Of a DNA stretch of 64,000 nucleotides, positions 32,531 to 41,393 are shown piece after piece. This DNA comes from Mycolicibacterium sp. HK-90. Lineage in GTDB: Bacteria; Actinomycetota; Actinomycetes; Mycobacteriales; Mycobacteriaceae. Numbering within the stretch: position 1 is the first letter of the stretch; every line of letters starts with the position of its first letter. The notes beneath the pieces were generated by a model. That model was not told where the DNA came from and ran no database searches. It worked only from the letters and a program-made list of their open reading frames with translations. Position numbers and translations under genes: made by a program. The stretch lies in assembly GCF_030486405.1 (NCBI RefSeq), contig NZ_CP129613.1, positions 5,394,001 through 5,458,000 of the forward strand, read 5' to 3'.

Positions 32531-34198
32531 ATGGCTGAAAACGGCTACACCGTCGGTGACTATCTGCTGGACCGGCTCGCCGAACTCGGGGTGACCGAGG
32601 TCTTCGGCGTGCCAGGCGACTATCAGTTGGAGTTCCTCGACCACATCGTGGCTCACCCGAAAGTGAACTGGGTCGGTGGCGCCAACGAGCTCAACGCCGG
32701 TTATGCCGCCGACGGCTACGGCCGGCTGCGGGGTATGGCCGCGCTGGTCACCACCTTCGGTGTCGGCGAACTGTCGGCGGCGAATGCGATTGCGGGCAGT
32801 TACGCCGAGCACGTCCCGGTGGTGCACATCGTCGGCGCGCCGTCGAAGGATTCCCAGGGTGCCCGCCGCGTCGTGCACCACACCCTCGGTGACGGCGACT
32901 TCGAACACTTTCTGCGGATGAGTCGTGAAATCACCTGTGCACAAGCCAATTTGGTGCCTGCGACGGCCACCCGCGAGATCGACCGGGTGCTCTCGGAAGT
33001 GCGTGAGCAGAAGCGGCCCGGCTACCTGTTGATCGCGACGGACGTGGCCCGGTTCCCCACCGAGCCGCCCAGCGTGCCACTGGCCCGCTACACCGGCGGC
33101 ACGAGTCCGCGGGCGCTGTCGATGTTCACCGCGGCGGTCGCCGAGATGATCGGCGATCACCGACTGACCGTGCTGGCCGATTTTCTGGTGCACCGATTGG
33201 ACTGCGTCGACGAGCTCGGTGCGCTGCTGGCCGCCGACACCGTGCCGCACGCCACGCTGATGTGGGGCAAGAGCCTGGTCGACGAGACTTCACCGAACTA
33301 CCTGGGCATCTACGCCGGTGCGGCCAGCGAGGATTCGGTGCGTGAGGCGATCGAAGATGCTCCGGTGCTGGTGACCGCGGGGGTGTTGTTCACCGACATG
33401 GTCAGCGGATTCTTCAGTCAGCGCATCGACCCGGCTCGCACCATCGACATCGGCGTCAACCAGAGTGTGGTGGCCGGACAGGTCTACGCCCCGCTGGACA
33501 TGGCGGCCGCGCTCGACGCCGTCACCGCGATCCTCACCGAGCGGGGCCTCACCTCGCCGGCGCTGCCGCCCGCGCCCGCCCGAGCGCCCGCCGACCCACC
33601 GGCCCGGGACGCCGCGCTGACTCAGGAATCATTGTGGGACAGGCTTTCTCAGGCCCTGACCCCGGGCAATGTGGTCCTCGCCGACCAGGGGACATCGTTC
33701 TACGGGATGGCCGGGCACCGGTTGCCGTCCGGGGTCACCTTCATCGGCCAGCCGCTGTGGGGTTCGATCGGCTACACCCTGCCCGCCGCGCTCGGCGCCG
33801 GGCTCGCCGATCGAGACCGGCGCACCGTGCTGCTGATCGGCGACGGCGCAGCCCAGCTCACGATCCAGGAATTGGGCTCGTTCGGCCGCGAGGGCCTGGC
33901 ACCCGTTGTCATCGTGGTCAACAACGACGGGTACACCGTGGAACGCGCAATCCACGGTGTCACAGCCGAATACAACGACATCACCGGATGGTGCTGGACC
34001 GAGCTGCCCGCCGCGCTGGGAGTGCCCGACGCCCTCACCTTCCGGGTCAGCACCTACGGCGAGCTCGACGATGCCCTGACCATCGCGGCCGCGACGCCGC
34101 AGCACATGGTATTCCTGGAGGTGATGCTGGGCCGCATGGACATCCCGCCGCTGTTGACCGAGTTGGCGCAGTCCGCCTCGGCGGCCAACGCGGGGTGA
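32531..34198 (+). CDS. kdc: Thiamine-diphosphate-dependent 2-keto acid decarboxylase
   Basis: A 555-residue decarboxylase of the pyruvate/indolepyruvate decarboxylase group. The catalytic Glu is Glu53 in [17 protein letters not shown], the HH pair of decarboxylases is present in [16 protein letters not shown], and the thiamine diphosphate/Mg motif is [14 protein letters not shown] ending in NNDGYTVER. It converts branched-chain and aromatic 2-keto acids to aldehydes. The M. tuberculosis homologue is Rv0853c. It starts 17 bases from the divergent far-like gene, so the two promoters overlap. Confidence 0.93.
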   Translation: MAENGYTVGDYLLDRLAELGVTEVFGVPGDYQLEFLDHIVAHPKVNWVGGANELNAGYAADGYGRLRGMAALVTTFGVGELSAANAIAGSYAEHVPVVHIVGAPSKDSQGARRVVHHTLGDGDFEHFLRMSREITCAQANLVPATATREIDRVLSEVREQKRPGYLLIATDVARFPTEPPSVPLARYTGGTSPRALSMFTAAVAEMIGDHRLTVLADFLVHRLDCVDELGALLAADTVPHATLMWGKSLVDETSPNYLGIYAGAASEDSVREAIEDAPVLVTAGVLFTDMVSGFFSQRIDPARTIDIGVNQSVVAGQVYAPLDMAAALDAVTAILTERGLTSPALPPAPARAPADPPARDAALTQESLWDRLSQALTPGNVVLADQGTSFYGMAGHRLPSGVTFIGQPLWGSIGYTLPAALGAGLADRDRRTVLLIGDGAAQLTIQELGSFGREGLAPVVIVVNNDGYTVERAIHGVTAEYNDITGWCWTELPAALGVPDALTFRVSTYGELDDALTIAAATPQHMVFLEVMLGRMDIPPLLTELAQSASAANAG

Positions 34199-34209
34199 GT
34201 TCGGCCTGT

Positions 34210-34650
34210 TCAGCCCTTCTTGACCTTGAGCACCTGCTTGCGCAGGCCGTCGGTGGCAGTCTCGACCCCGCCCTTCATGGTGCGCTTGAGGATGAAGCCG
34301 GGCAGGGGCACCGACAGGTCGATGGTGATGTCGAACCGAACCCGGGTCTTGTCTCCCTCGGGCGTCAAGGTGTAGCTGGCGTCCTGCGCCTTGAGCTGAC
34401 CCGCCCGCACCAGCGTCCAGCTCACCTTGTTCTCGCTCCAGGTGTACTCGATCACCTGCTCGTCGGTCAGCCCGGCGGCCTTGACGGTCATCTTGACCTG
34501 CTTGGGCCGGCCGTCGTCGTAGGTCTCGAGGATCTCCGCGCGCTGGTACTGCGGTGACCAGGTGGGCGTCGCCTCGACGTCGGCGACGACGTCGAGGATC
34601 TCTTCCGGGGTCGCCTCGATGACTACTTCACGGGAATCGCTGGTTGCCAT
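34210..34650 (-). CDS. SRPBCC-family (START-like) protein
   Basis: A 146-residue helix-grip protein that begins MATSDSREVVIEATPEEILD and ends with the long helix KRTMKGGVETATDGLRKQVL. It is a paralogue of the protein at 29086-29529 and resembles Rv0854. The frame is open for another 100 codons upstream, but that part runs against the UBP zinc-finger gene and lacks the fold, so the ATG at 34650 was chosen. Ligand unknown; its position next to kdc is shared with M. tuberculosis. Confidence 0.87.
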   Translation of the reverse strand: MATSDSREVVIEATPEEILDVVADVEATPTWSPQYQRAEILETYDDGRPKQVKMTVKAAGLTDEQVIEYTWSENKVSWTLVRAGQLKAQDASYTLTPEGDKTRVRFDITIDLSVPLPGFILKRTMKGGVETATDGLRKQVLKVKKG

Positions 34651-34683
34651 GGGGCGAAGGGTACCCGGGCTAACCTCGACGAC

Positions 34684-35031
34684 ATGAGTGATGCGGTTGA
34701 TCCGACGGTCCGCCCCAGCGGGCCCGGCTGTGTGGACTGCGAAGCCGGCGGCGGCTGGTGGGTGCATCTGCGACGATGCGCGGCGTGCGGGCACATCGGC
34801 TGCTGTGATGATTCGCTGGCACGGCACGCGTCGGCGCATTGGCGCGAAACCGGCCATCCGATCATCCGCTCGTTCGAGCCGGGTGAGGGCTGGTTCTGGA
34901 ACTTCGAGACCAACGAGTACTACGACGGGCCCGAACTTGCCCCGCCGCAGCATCATCCCAAAGATCAGCCCGTTCCCGGGCCGAAGGGCCGCGTGCCCAA
35001 GGACTGGGCCGACCAGCTACGCAACCGCTAG
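34684..35031 (+). CDS. UBP-type zinc-finger protein
   Basis: A 115-residue protein with a single ZnF-UBP domain. Zinc ligands are visible as CVDCEAGG, HLRRCAACGHIGCC, HASAHWRETGHPI, and a conserved aromatic ligand pocket as EGWFWNFETNEYYDG. In eukaryotes this domain binds the C-terminal diglycine of ubiquitin; in actinobacteria its target is unknown, though a free C-terminal Gly-Gly peptide is an attractive idea. It overlaps the oxidoreductase gene tail to tail by four bases. Confidence 0.88.
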   Translation: MSDAVDPTVRPSGPGCVDCEAGGGWWVHLRRCAACGHIGCCDDSLARHASAHWRETGHPIIRSFEPGEGWFWNFETNEYYDGPELAPPQHHPKDQPVPGPKGRVPKDWADQLRNR

Positions 35032-36584
35032 TCGCCCAGCACCGCCTTGGCGGCGTTGTAGCCAGGGATGAAGGTGATCCCAGGGCCACCGTGGCACCCG
35101 GCACTGGCCAGGTACAGCCCGTCGATCGGAATCGGTTGACCGACATACCCTTTGGGGCCGGGACGGTTGGGCCCCATTTGCTCGGGATGGATCAGGCCGT
35201 GGCAGTAGTCGCCACCGGGCGCGCCGAACATGGTGCCCATATGTCGCGGCGTGAACGTGGTGTGCCGGATGATCCGGCGCTCGAAATCCGGTGCCAATCG
35301 GGTGATCTTCTCGATGACGCGCCGGCCCATCTCGGCTTTCAGTTCCCCGTACCCGGACGCGGACCCCTCGACCGGGAACCACAGGGCGAACGCCGAAGCG
35401 GCGTGCTTTCCCGCCGGGGCCAGGGTCGGATCATGGGCCGACGGAATCTGGAACGCGATCGCCGGGTCGGCAGGCACGATCCCGCGCCGGGCATCCTGCC
35501 ACTGCTGCTGCAGCTCTTCCGGCGTGCTGAAAATGCCTATGGCAGCCTGCATTTCCGGGTCGTTCAACAGCTCGTACGGGGCGTCGAACGTCGGCGCCCC
35601 GTCGAGCGCGAAGTGCATCTGCAGATAGCTGCCGCGGTGGTCGATGCGGGTGAACCGCTCGCGCACCTCGGCAGGCAGGGCATCGGGGTCGATCAGCTCG
35701 GTGACCGTGCTGTCCGGGGCGATCGCGGACACCACGACGGGTGCGGTGATCGTCGCTCCGCCGGCCAGCTGCACTCCGGTGACCCGGCCGCTGTCGACCA
35801 GGATGTGTTCGACGCTGCTGCGCAACCTCAGCTCGCCCCCGGCGTCGGCGAGCAGGTCCTGGAGGTGGTCTGTCAGGGCCCCGATCCCGCCCGCGAGCTT
35901 CTTCATCAGCACCGCGTTTTCGTCGGGTACCGCCAGTCCGTAGGCGAGGGCGGCCGCACTGCCGGGCGTCTCGGGTCCACGGTAGGTGGTGTTGACCGCC
36001 AGGAAAGCCAGCATGCCGCGCAGTGCACCGTGCTTGTCCCGGTCGGGCAGGTAACGGTCCAGCACGTCGCTGACCGATCCGAACAGCAGGTCGTCAATCG
36101 CTGACCGCTCGGATTCCGTTGCAGCGTAGGCGTACATCTCGTCGAGGGTGCGCGGTGAGCAGCCCGCGTCGAACCGACCCAGCGCCCGGGTGGGCGCCAG
36201 ACTCCAGGCCATCAGGCCGGCCATCCCGGCAACCGCGTCGGCGCCGTGCACCTCACCCAGGTGGGCGAGCATCTTCATCGGGTCGGCGTAGTAGACGACG
36301 GGCGGATCACCGATCCCACGCAGCGATACCGACATGACCTCCAGGTCCACGGTCGGCAACGTGTCCAAGCCGAGCTCGGCGCTCACCACCGCCGAGGTCG
36401 GAAACTGTAGCGACCCGGCGATCTCGAACCGGTAGCCATCGAACAGTTCCACGGTCGAAGCCATCCCGCCGGCATACCGCCCGGCCTCCAGGCACAGTGT
36501 CCGCCTTCCGGCGCGGGCCAACAGGGCTGCCGCGGCCAGTCCGTTGTGCCCCGCGCCGATCACGATCGCGTCGTAGTCCGCCAT
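35028..36584 (-). CDS. Phytoene-desaturase-like FAD-dependent oxidoreductase
   Basis: A 518-residue FAD protein of the CrtI/amine-oxidase superfamily. The dinucleotide-binding motif is YDAIVIGAGHNGLAAAALLARAGR at residues 4-27 with EAGRYAGGM next to it; the C-terminal FAD-contact region reads GLYLASAGCHGGPGITFIPGYNAA. Substrates of this group include carotenoids and other isoprenoids, but none is evident. The start at 36584 is fixed by the FAD motif; a longer open frame runs upstream through the operator. A TGTCAATAATGACA operator lies 31 bases before the ATG and matches the one at the TetR/DUF2834 promoter. Confidence 0.88.
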   Translation of the reverse strand: MADYDAIVIGAGHNGLAAAALLARAGRRTLCLEAGRYAGGMASTVELFDGYRFEIAGSLQFPTSAVVSAELGLDTLPTVDLEVMSVSLRGIGDPPVVYYADPMKMLAHLGEVHGADAVAGMAGLMAWSLAPTRALGRFDAGCSPRTLDEMYAYAATESERSAIDDLLFGSVSDVLDRYLPDRDKHGALRGMLAFLAVNTTYRGPETPGSAAALAYGLAVPDENAVLMKKLAGGIGALTDHLQDLLADAGGELRLRSSVEHILVDSGRVTGVQLAGGATITAPVVVSAIAPDSTVTELIDPDALPAEVRERFTRIDHRGSYLQMHFALDGAPTFDAPYELLNDPEMQAAIGIFSTPEELQQQWQDARRGIVPADPAIAFQIPSAHDPTLAPAGKHAASAFALWFPVEGSASGYGELKAEMGRRVIEKITRLAPDFERRIIRHTTFTPRHMGTMFGAPGGDYCHGLIHPEQMGPNRPGPKGYVGQPIPIDGLYLASAGCHGGPGITFIPGYNAAKAVLGD

Positions 36585-36605
36585 CGACTGAGGCTGACAC
36601 CGCGG

Positions 36606-36637
36606 CAACAGTTTTGTCAATAATGACAAAACTGTTG
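36606..36637. promoter_or_regulatory. TetR operator upstream of the CrtI-like gene
   Basis: CAACAGTTTTGTCA and TGACAAAACTGTTG form perfect 14-bp arms around ATAA. The core TGTCAATAATGACA equals the 37310-37323 site at 13 of 14 positions. It lies between the TetR stop and the oxidoreductase start, so it could also end TetR transcription. Confidence 0.7.
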
Positions 36638-36657
36638 GGGTCGCCGCACCGCAGGCG

Positions 36658-37263
36658 TCAGCCCAGCCCCGACCGCAGCGCTTCCAACGCCGTCCGGCAC
36701 ATCCGCGCCAACTCGGGCAGCGACCGCTCCCCGGCGGGATTGCCCACCATCCACAGCTCCATGGCGCCGAACACCGCCGCCGCCACACACCTGGCCTTGA
36801 CCGCGATCCGCAGGCGCTCGTCGCCATCGGGCACCCCACCGTGACGGGCCACCAGCAGATCGGCCACCGCATCGGCGAAGTCGGACTCGACCTGACGGAT
36901 GTGGCGCACGATTCGCTCGGGATCGAGTTCGGCGGCCCGCATGCTGGCGATCTTGGTCACCGCATCGACGTCGTACGGGAAGGCCAGGATCGCCGACTGC
37001 ACCGAGTCGAGGACCGATTCGGTGACCGGCCGCTCGGCCAGTGCGGCGCGAAACCAGTGCAGCCCGGCGTCGTAATCGGCAAACAGCAGATCATGCTTGG
37101 ACGTGAAGTGGCGGTAGAAGGTGCGTAGCGAAACCCCGGCGTCGGCGGCGATCTGCTCAGCAGAGGTGTCTTCGACCCCCTGCGCCAGAAACCGCACCAG
37201 GGCAGCCTGGCGCAGCGCCTCTCGGGTGCGCTCACTGCGCGCGGTCTGCGCGGGCCTGACCAT
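36658..37263 (-). CDS. TetR-family regulator
   Basis: A 201-residue regulator with an N-terminal helix-turn-helix: RTREALRQAALVRFLAQGVE, then IAADAGVSLRTFYRHFTSKH at about residues 38-57. The rest is a helical ligand-binding domain. It is upstream of the CrtI-like oxidoreductase on the same strand and divergent from the DUF2834 gene; matching TGTCAATAWTGACA palindromes precede both targets, which makes autoregulation and control of both neighbours likely. Confidence 0.9.
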   Translation of the reverse strand: MVRPAQTARSERTREALRQAALVRFLAQGVEDTSAEQIAADAGVSLRTFYRHFTSKHDLLFADYDAGLHWFRAALAERPVTESVLDSVQSAILAFPYDVDAVTKIASMRAAELDPERIVRHIRQVESDFADAVADLLVARHGGVPDGDERLRIAVKARCVAAAVFGAMELWMVGNPAGERSLPELARMCRTALEALRSGLG

Positions 37264-37309
37264 GCCGGTGAAGTTACCGCATCCGGTGACACTCCCGGGC
37301 GGAGCGAAA

Positions 37310-37323
37310 TGTCAATATTGACA
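37310..37323. promoter_or_regulatory. TetR operator in the TetR/DUF2834 divergent promoter
   Basis: TGTCAATATTGACA is a perfect 14-bp palindrome, continued by AAACT as in the other site. It lies 47 bases before the TetR start and 30 before the DUF2834 start. Confidence 0.7.
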
Positions 37324-37352
37324 AAACTCCGACGGGCGAGTGTGCTCACGCC

Positions 37353-37829
37353 ATGGTGTCTCTCATCGTTCACGCGGTCCTGGGCGTCGCCGTCATCGTC
37401 TTGGTGATCCGCCTCAATCCACACATCTTCTCGCGCCCGCCCGGGCCCGCCCTGTCCCGTGCCGAGCTGGCCTACTATGCCGTCGGCGTCGCCTCGATCC
37501 CGATCTGCTGGTATTTCAATGCGCAGTTCGTCGCGCAGTACGCGGTACCCGACGGCAACCCGATCTGGGGGCCGGGGAGTTGGACGGAGTTCATCACGCT
37601 GGGGTACACCAACCCCGCCGCGAGTTCGGCCAGCGCCGATTACACGATCGCGAATGTCATTCTCTTGCCGCTGTTCACGATCATCGACGGGCTCCGGCGC
37701 GGAATCCGGCATCCCTGGCTCTTCTTCGTCGCGAGCCTGTTCACCAGCTTCGCGTTCGCGTTCGCCTTCTACTTCGCCACCATGGAACGGCAGCGCCGGC
37801 ACCAACAGGCCGAGGTCGCCGTCAACTGA
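37353..37829 (+). CDS. DUF2834-like membrane protein
   Basis: A 158-residue protein with four hydrophobic segments: one at the N terminus (LIVHAVLGVAVIVLVIRL), one near AYYAVGVASIPICWYF, one around IILLP-type IANVILLPLFTIID and one near LFFVASLFTSFAFAFAFYF. The central WTEFITLGYTNPAASSASADY fits the DUF2834 family, of unknown function. It shares a TetR operator with the CrtI-like oxidoreductase, suggesting a joint role in lipid or isoprenoid metabolism; that is inference. It overlaps the next TetR gene tail to tail by eight bases. Confidence 0.72.
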   Translation: MVSLIVHAVLGVAVIVLVIRLNPHIFSRPPGPALSRAELAYYAVGVASIPICWYFNAQFVAQYAVPDGNPIWGPGSWTEFITLGYTNPAASSASADYTIANVILLPLFTIIDGLRRGIRHPWLFFVASLFTSFAFAFAFYFATMERQRRHQQAEVAVN

Positions 37830-38421
37830 GCGGTGTCAACAACGCGGTGCAGGCCACCACCGCATCCTCGGTGATCTCGCGGATCGGACCACCACTCTCC
37901 ACCGTGACCGCGGTGAGCTCACGCAGACCACCGAGCATCATGATGATGCGACGCCGCGAGATCGCCACGCCCGCCGACCGGAATGCGTCGGTGGCGATCA
38001 TGGACTGCACCATGGCGATGAAACCCTCCATCGACTCCCGTTGCAGCTCGCGCGCCGCGCTTCCCAGCGTGGGCACGTCACGGATCCAGGCCAGCATCAA
38101 TTCGGGATGATCCTCATAGGAGGCGATCCACGCCTCGACCGCTTGACGGACCTGAGCCTGCCAGGGCGCGCTCCGGTCGACGGCGCCGACGATCCCGCGC
38201 GCCTGCTGCGCAGTGACGCTGGTCAGCAGCGCCACGAAACACTGCTCGCGGCTGTCGAAGTATTCGTAAAAGGTGCGGCGCGAGGTCTTGGCCCGCCGCA
38301 CGATGTCGGCGACCGTGGTGTTCTGGTAGCCGTCCTCGACGATCGACTCGACCAAGGCTTCGAGCAGGCGAGTGCGATATGCGCTCTTGTCGGCCTCAAC
38401 CGATGTGCTGGGACTGTTCAT
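37822..38421 (-). CDS. TetR-family regulator
   Basis: A 199-residue TetR protein. The DNA-binding domain reads RTRLLEALVESIVEDGYQNT, then IVRRAKTSRRTFYEYFDSRE at about residues 40-59. The C-terminal domain is helical. No divergent partner lies beside it: the next genes on its upstream side are on the same strand, so its targets are not obvious from context. It is a different subgroup from the neighbour at 36658-37263. Confidence 0.88.
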   Translation of the reverse strand: MNSPSTSVEADKSAYRTRLLEALVESIVEDGYQNTTVADIVRRAKTSRRTFYEYFDSREQCFVALLTSVTAQQARGIVGAVDRSAPWQAQVRQAVEAWIASYEDHPELMLAWIRDVPTLGSAARELQRESMEGFIAMVQSMIATDAFRSAGVAISRRRIIMMLGGLRELTAVTVESGGPIREITEDAVVACTALLTPLS

Positions 38422-38445
38422 CTCGGGCTGCCATCGTAGTGGCGA

Positions 38446-38688
38446 TCAGCGGCGCACGGTGGGGCTGTGACCAACGCTCGATCGAGCGCCCGGATTCGCC
38501 GCCGGCGGCCGGTTCTGCCGGAAACTCAGACAGACACCCAGGTTGCCGCCGACGCACGGAACGCCGTTGACGGTGGGAACCGGCCCGCCGGAACGATTGC
38601 CGGTCGGGTCCAGCGCGGCCGGTTCAGCGTTCACCGACGGTGCGCACACCACCGCCAATGCGCAGAGTCCGACGACCATCCGGCGCAT
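38446..38688 (-). CDS. Small exported protein, unknown function
   Basis: No family recognised. The 80-residue precursor has a classical signal peptide (MRRMVVGLCALAVVCAPSVNA, cleavage probably after NAE). The mature part is Gly/Pro-rich and holds two cysteines in VPCVGGNLGVCLSF that could pair. The C-terminal end is Arg/Ser-rich and disordered. It lies between a TetR gene and a DUF218 gene on the same strand, 23 bases downstream of the latter, so it may be cotranscribed with it. Confidence 0.65.
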   Translation of the reverse strand: MRRMVVGLCALAVVCAPSVNAEPAALDPTGNRSGGPVPTVNGVPCVGGNLGVCLSFRQNRPPAANPGARSSVGHSPTVRR

Positions 38689-38711
38689 ACGGGCAGCGTA
38701 ACGCGCGGTGA

Positions 38712-39308
38712 TCAGCCGATTGCCGTGAATGGGCTCAACACATCACGCACGAACTGTGCGATGTTCACCGAGGGATTGCCGTCCGGGAAGCTCACCGTGG
38801 CCAGCACGTTGCCGCCGGCGTCGGCGAAATTCTGATCGGCGCGACCCTGGTGCGTCGACGACGTCACCACGATGATGCCCGTCGCACCCGCCTTCTTGGC
38901 CAGCGGAACCGAGAACTGTGCGTTCTGCACGGTGCTGTTGGCGCGGTCCTCGACGATGATCCGGTTGGCCGGGAAACCAAGTGTCAGTAGCAGATTGCGC
39001 ATCTGCCCGGCCTCGGTCTTGCCGTTGCGCGGATTGCCGCCGGTGACGATGACCGGTGACTGTGGGAAGGCCTGGGCGACCGCGAGACCGGTGAGCACGC
39101 GGTGGTAGAGGATCGTGCGCATCGAACCGTCGGGTTGCAGCCCATAGCCGAGGATGACGATCGCGGGCTTGGTGAAGTCCTTACCCGCCACGGGCGGTGC
39201 GGCCTGCGCCACCGCCGGGGCGAACCCACCGCACGCGACTGCCAGGGCGAGCGCCGTGGCGGCCAGGAATCGCCGCGAGTAACCGGCCAATGCACGCGCT
39301 CGGCGCAC
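38712..39308 (-). CDS. Exported DUF218/YdcF-family protein
   Basis: A 198-residue protein with a signal peptide (RRFLAATALALAVACGGFAPAVAQA) and one DUF218 domain, as in SanA, ElyC and YdcF. Conserved pieces are PAIVILGYGLQPDGSM, VIVTGGNPRNGKTEAGQM, IIVEDRANSTVQNA and VVTSSTHQGRA. Proteins of this family act in envelope or lipid-carrier-related processes, but the reaction is not settled. It starts with GTG after GAGGGGG. Unlike SanA it appears to be secreted or loosely attached rather than membrane-spanning. Confidence 0.85.
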   Translation of the reverse strand: MRRARALAGYSRRFLAATALALAVACGGFAPAVAQAAPPVAGKDFTKPAIVILGYGLQPDGSMRTILYHRVLTGLAVAQAFPQSPVIVTGGNPRNGKTEAGQMRNLLLTLGFPANRIIVEDRANSTVQNAQFSVPLAKKAGATGIIVVTSSTHQGRADQNFADAGGNVLATVSFPDGNPSVNIAQFVRDVLSPFTAIG

Positions 39309-39630
39309 GGTCTCACCCCCTCAGATTTGCGACACGCGTGATTATCGGTGCCAATGGGGGCGATGTTACAGATATGCTCCGTGGGGCGCATTGTGCCTTC
39401 TGTTACTCCCGGCGAATCGGTACGCTCGATCACCTTCTCCCGCACCGTCTTCCGGCTCGGGATTTCCTCAGACATCCGCCACCAACTCCTCACCGCCTCC
39501 TGTCTCGGACCGTGCACAGTGACTGGTTCAGCCGGCCCGCGCGACTGAACGACTGACCTGAAACTTGTGACCGGTAGCGGGCCGGGCCCACGCACGATGG
39601 CTCAACCCGAAACACACGGAGGTGAAGGCG
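39309..39630. other. 322-base region without a convincing gene
   Basis: This is the divergent space between the DUF218 and TIGR04222 genes. A minus-strand frame contains MSEEIPSRKTVREKVIER and runs on toward the DUF218 start, but it has no ribosome binding site and loses coding character. No strong palindrome or -35/-10 pair was seen. The last 15 bases carry the GGAGG site of the TIGR04222 gene. Confidence 0.4.
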
Positions 39631-40530
39631 ATGTCGATCAACGATTACCCCGCAGCGATGACTGCGGGGGCATACGGATACCTGGCGGCGCTGGCCGCGG
39701 CGGCCGTGTTCGCAGTGCTCTGGCGGATCGCCACGGCACCGCGGCACCCGGCGACCGGGGAACCCGTGAGCGCGACGGAACTGGCCTTCCTGCGGTCGGA
39801 CATCGCCCCGGTGGTGGCCGCGCTGGCCGCCCTGCGCGCCGGTGGACGGATCACCGCGAACCGCCGGGTGGACCAGTCGGTGCCTGCCCACGCCACCGAC
39901 CGGTTCACCGAACGTCTGTTGAACCGGGTTGTCGGCGACCCCGAGCACACGGTGCCGAACCTGTACGCGGCATCCCGCGACGACCTGGCTGACCTCGAAG
40001 CCCAATTGAACCGGCGCGGCCTGGTCCGCACGCGCGCCGATCAGATCCGGATGCGGTGGGGCGCGGCACCGTCGTTCCTGGTGCTGGCAATGGGCATCGC
40101 ATATGCCGTGCTCCTGGTGAACCACGCGAACGACCGTCCCGAGAACGTGGTGCCGCTCATGGCGGTGATCCTGGCGTCGATCGGATACGTCGTCGTCGTG
40201 TTGCCCCGCCTGCTCTCGGTGGACCGGCTGACCCGGGCGGGCCGACGCCTCCTGGCCACCGAACAGGAGCGCCTGGCCTACCTGAAGCCGGCCGAGCGCC
40301 CGGCATTCGAGACCTATGGCCCGGCGGCGGTGGCACTTTCGGTGGCGCTGTTCGGCACCGGCGCCCTGTGGGCGATCGACGCCGACTACTCCACCTCGGT
40401 GCAACTGGCCGGGGACTCCTCGGGCGGCGGGGCCGACGGCGGAGGATGCGGCGCGTCCTGCGGAGGGGACGGCGGCGGCGGTGGCGGCGGCTGTGGGGGT
40501 TGCGGCGGCTGCGGAGGGTGCGGCGGATGA
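39631..40530 (+). CDS. TIGR04222-type membrane protein with Cys-Gly-rich tail
   Basis: A 299-residue protein with four predicted membrane helices at about 14-33, 147-164, 173-191 and 231-249, and a soluble helical region (50-140) between the first two. The last 40 residues are low-complexity Gly with six cysteines at 273, 277, 288, 291, 294 and 297; the final four are in a CGGCGGCGGCGG array. This fits the TIGR04222 family, whose members often lie next to DUF692 genes. The tail resembles a peptide-modification substrate. The ATG at 39631 follows GGAGG; it overlaps the MNIO gene by four bases. Confidence 0.8.
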   Translation: MSINDYPAAMTAGAYGYLAALAAAAVFAVLWRIATAPRHPATGEPVSATELAFLRSDIAPVVAALAALRAGGRITANRRVDQSVPAHATDRFTERLLNRVVGDPEHTVPNLYAASRDDLADLEAQLNRRGLVRTRADQIRMRWGAAPSFLVLAMGIAYAVLLVNHANDRPENVVPLMAVILASIGYVVVVLPRLLSVDRLTRAGRRLLATEQERLAYLKPAERPAFETYGPAAVALSVALFGTGALWAIDADYSTSVQLAGDSSGGGADGGGCGASCGGDGGGGGGGCGGCGGCGGCGG

Positions 40531-41393
40531 TCACCACGACCCGCGCCGTACCCGACCTCGGTGACGTGGGCCTGGGCTGGCGCCGCGAGATCGCCGGAGT
40601 GATCGCCGATCTGACGCCCGGCTTCTGTGAGGTGATCGCCGAATCGGTACCGATACGTCGCCGTCGGGCCCGGCCGGATCCGATGCTCGCCGGCCTGGCC
40701 ACCGGCGGGATCCCCGTGATCCCGCACGGGGTCGCCCTGTCCCTGGGCGGGGTCGAACCCGTGCAGCCGGCCCGGGTCGGCCGACTGGCGGCCTGCGCGC
40801 AGGCGTTGGGTTCGCCACTGGTCAGCGAGCACATCGCCTTCGTGCGGGCCGGCGGCATCGAGGCCGGGCACCTGCTGCCGGTCCCCCGCACCCGGGAGGC
40901 CCTGGATGTCTTGGCCCGCAACATCGAACGCACCACCGGAGAACTGCCGGTGCCCCTGGCGGTGGAGAACATCGCCTCGTTCGTGGAATGGCCGGAGTCG
41001 GATCTCAGCGAGTCGGAGTTCCTCACCGAACTGGTCGACCGCACCGGGGTGCTGCTGGTGCTCGACGTGGCGAATGTCTACGCCAACGCCCGCAATCGCG
41101 GCCTCGACCCACAGCGGGAGCTTTCCCGGCTGCCGGTCGAGCGGGTGGCCTACTGCCATGTCGCCGGCGGCCGCGACGGCGGCAATTTCTACCACGACAC
41201 CCACACCGACCGGACTCCGCCCGAGGTGCTGGATCTGGTCACGGCGTTGCGGGAGCGGGTCGACACTCCGTTCATGCTCGAGCGCGACGGCCGCTACCCA
41301 CCGGCGGCCGAACTGTTCGACGAACTCGATGCGATCGCCGCGGCCGCGGGCGCCACACCCATCACCACCCGGGCACGAAAGGCATGGACATGA
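40527..41393 (+). CDS. DUF692 (MNIO) multinuclear iron-dependent oxidase
   Basis: A 288-residue TIM-barrel protein of the DUF692 family, whose studied members (MbnB, and others) use two or three irons to modify peptide cysteines. Ligand candidates are all present: His67 (IPHGVALSLGG), Glu101/His102 (SEHIAF), Glu147 (LAVENIAS), Asp180/Asn183 (LDVANVYANA), His211 (YCHVAGG), His223/His226 (FYHDTHTD) and Glu252 (ERDGRY). It is coupled by ATGA overlaps to the TIGR04222 gene before it and the short gene after it, so the Cys-rich tail of the membrane protein is the likely substrate. The exact reaction is unknown. Confidence 0.87.
   Translation: MITTTRAVPDLGDVGLGWRREIAGVIADLTPGFCEVIAESVPIRRRRARPDPMLAGLATGGIPVIPHGVALSLGGVEPVQPARVGRLAACAQALGSPLVSEHIAFVRAGGIEAGHLLPVPRTREALDVLARNIERTTGELPVPLAVENIASFVEWPESDLSESEFLTELVDRTGVLLVLDVANVYANARNRGLDPQRELSRLPVERVAYCHVAGGRDGGNFYHDTHTDRTPPEVLDLVTALRERVDTPFMLERDGRYPPAAELFDELDAIAAAAGATPITTRARKAWT

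Noticed and set aside
34651..34956. N-terminal extension of the SRPBCC protein
   Set aside because: It lies opposite the UBP zinc-finger gene with clear zinc ligands and adds no fold-compatible sequence.
36585..36872. N-terminal extension of the CrtI-like oxidoreductase
   Set aside because: The extra codons run through the operator and into the TetR gene, and the FAD motif of this family belongs within the first 10 residues of the protein.
39348..39548. A 66-codon frame in the gap before the TIGR04222 gene
   Set aside because: No ribosome binding site, no -10 box at leaderless spacing and no protein-like composition.
38984..39595. A 203-codon minus-strand frame that includes MSEEIPSRKTVREKVIER
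   Set aside because: Its second half is out of frame with the DUF218 protein, which is clearly real; the first part alone has no start signal.
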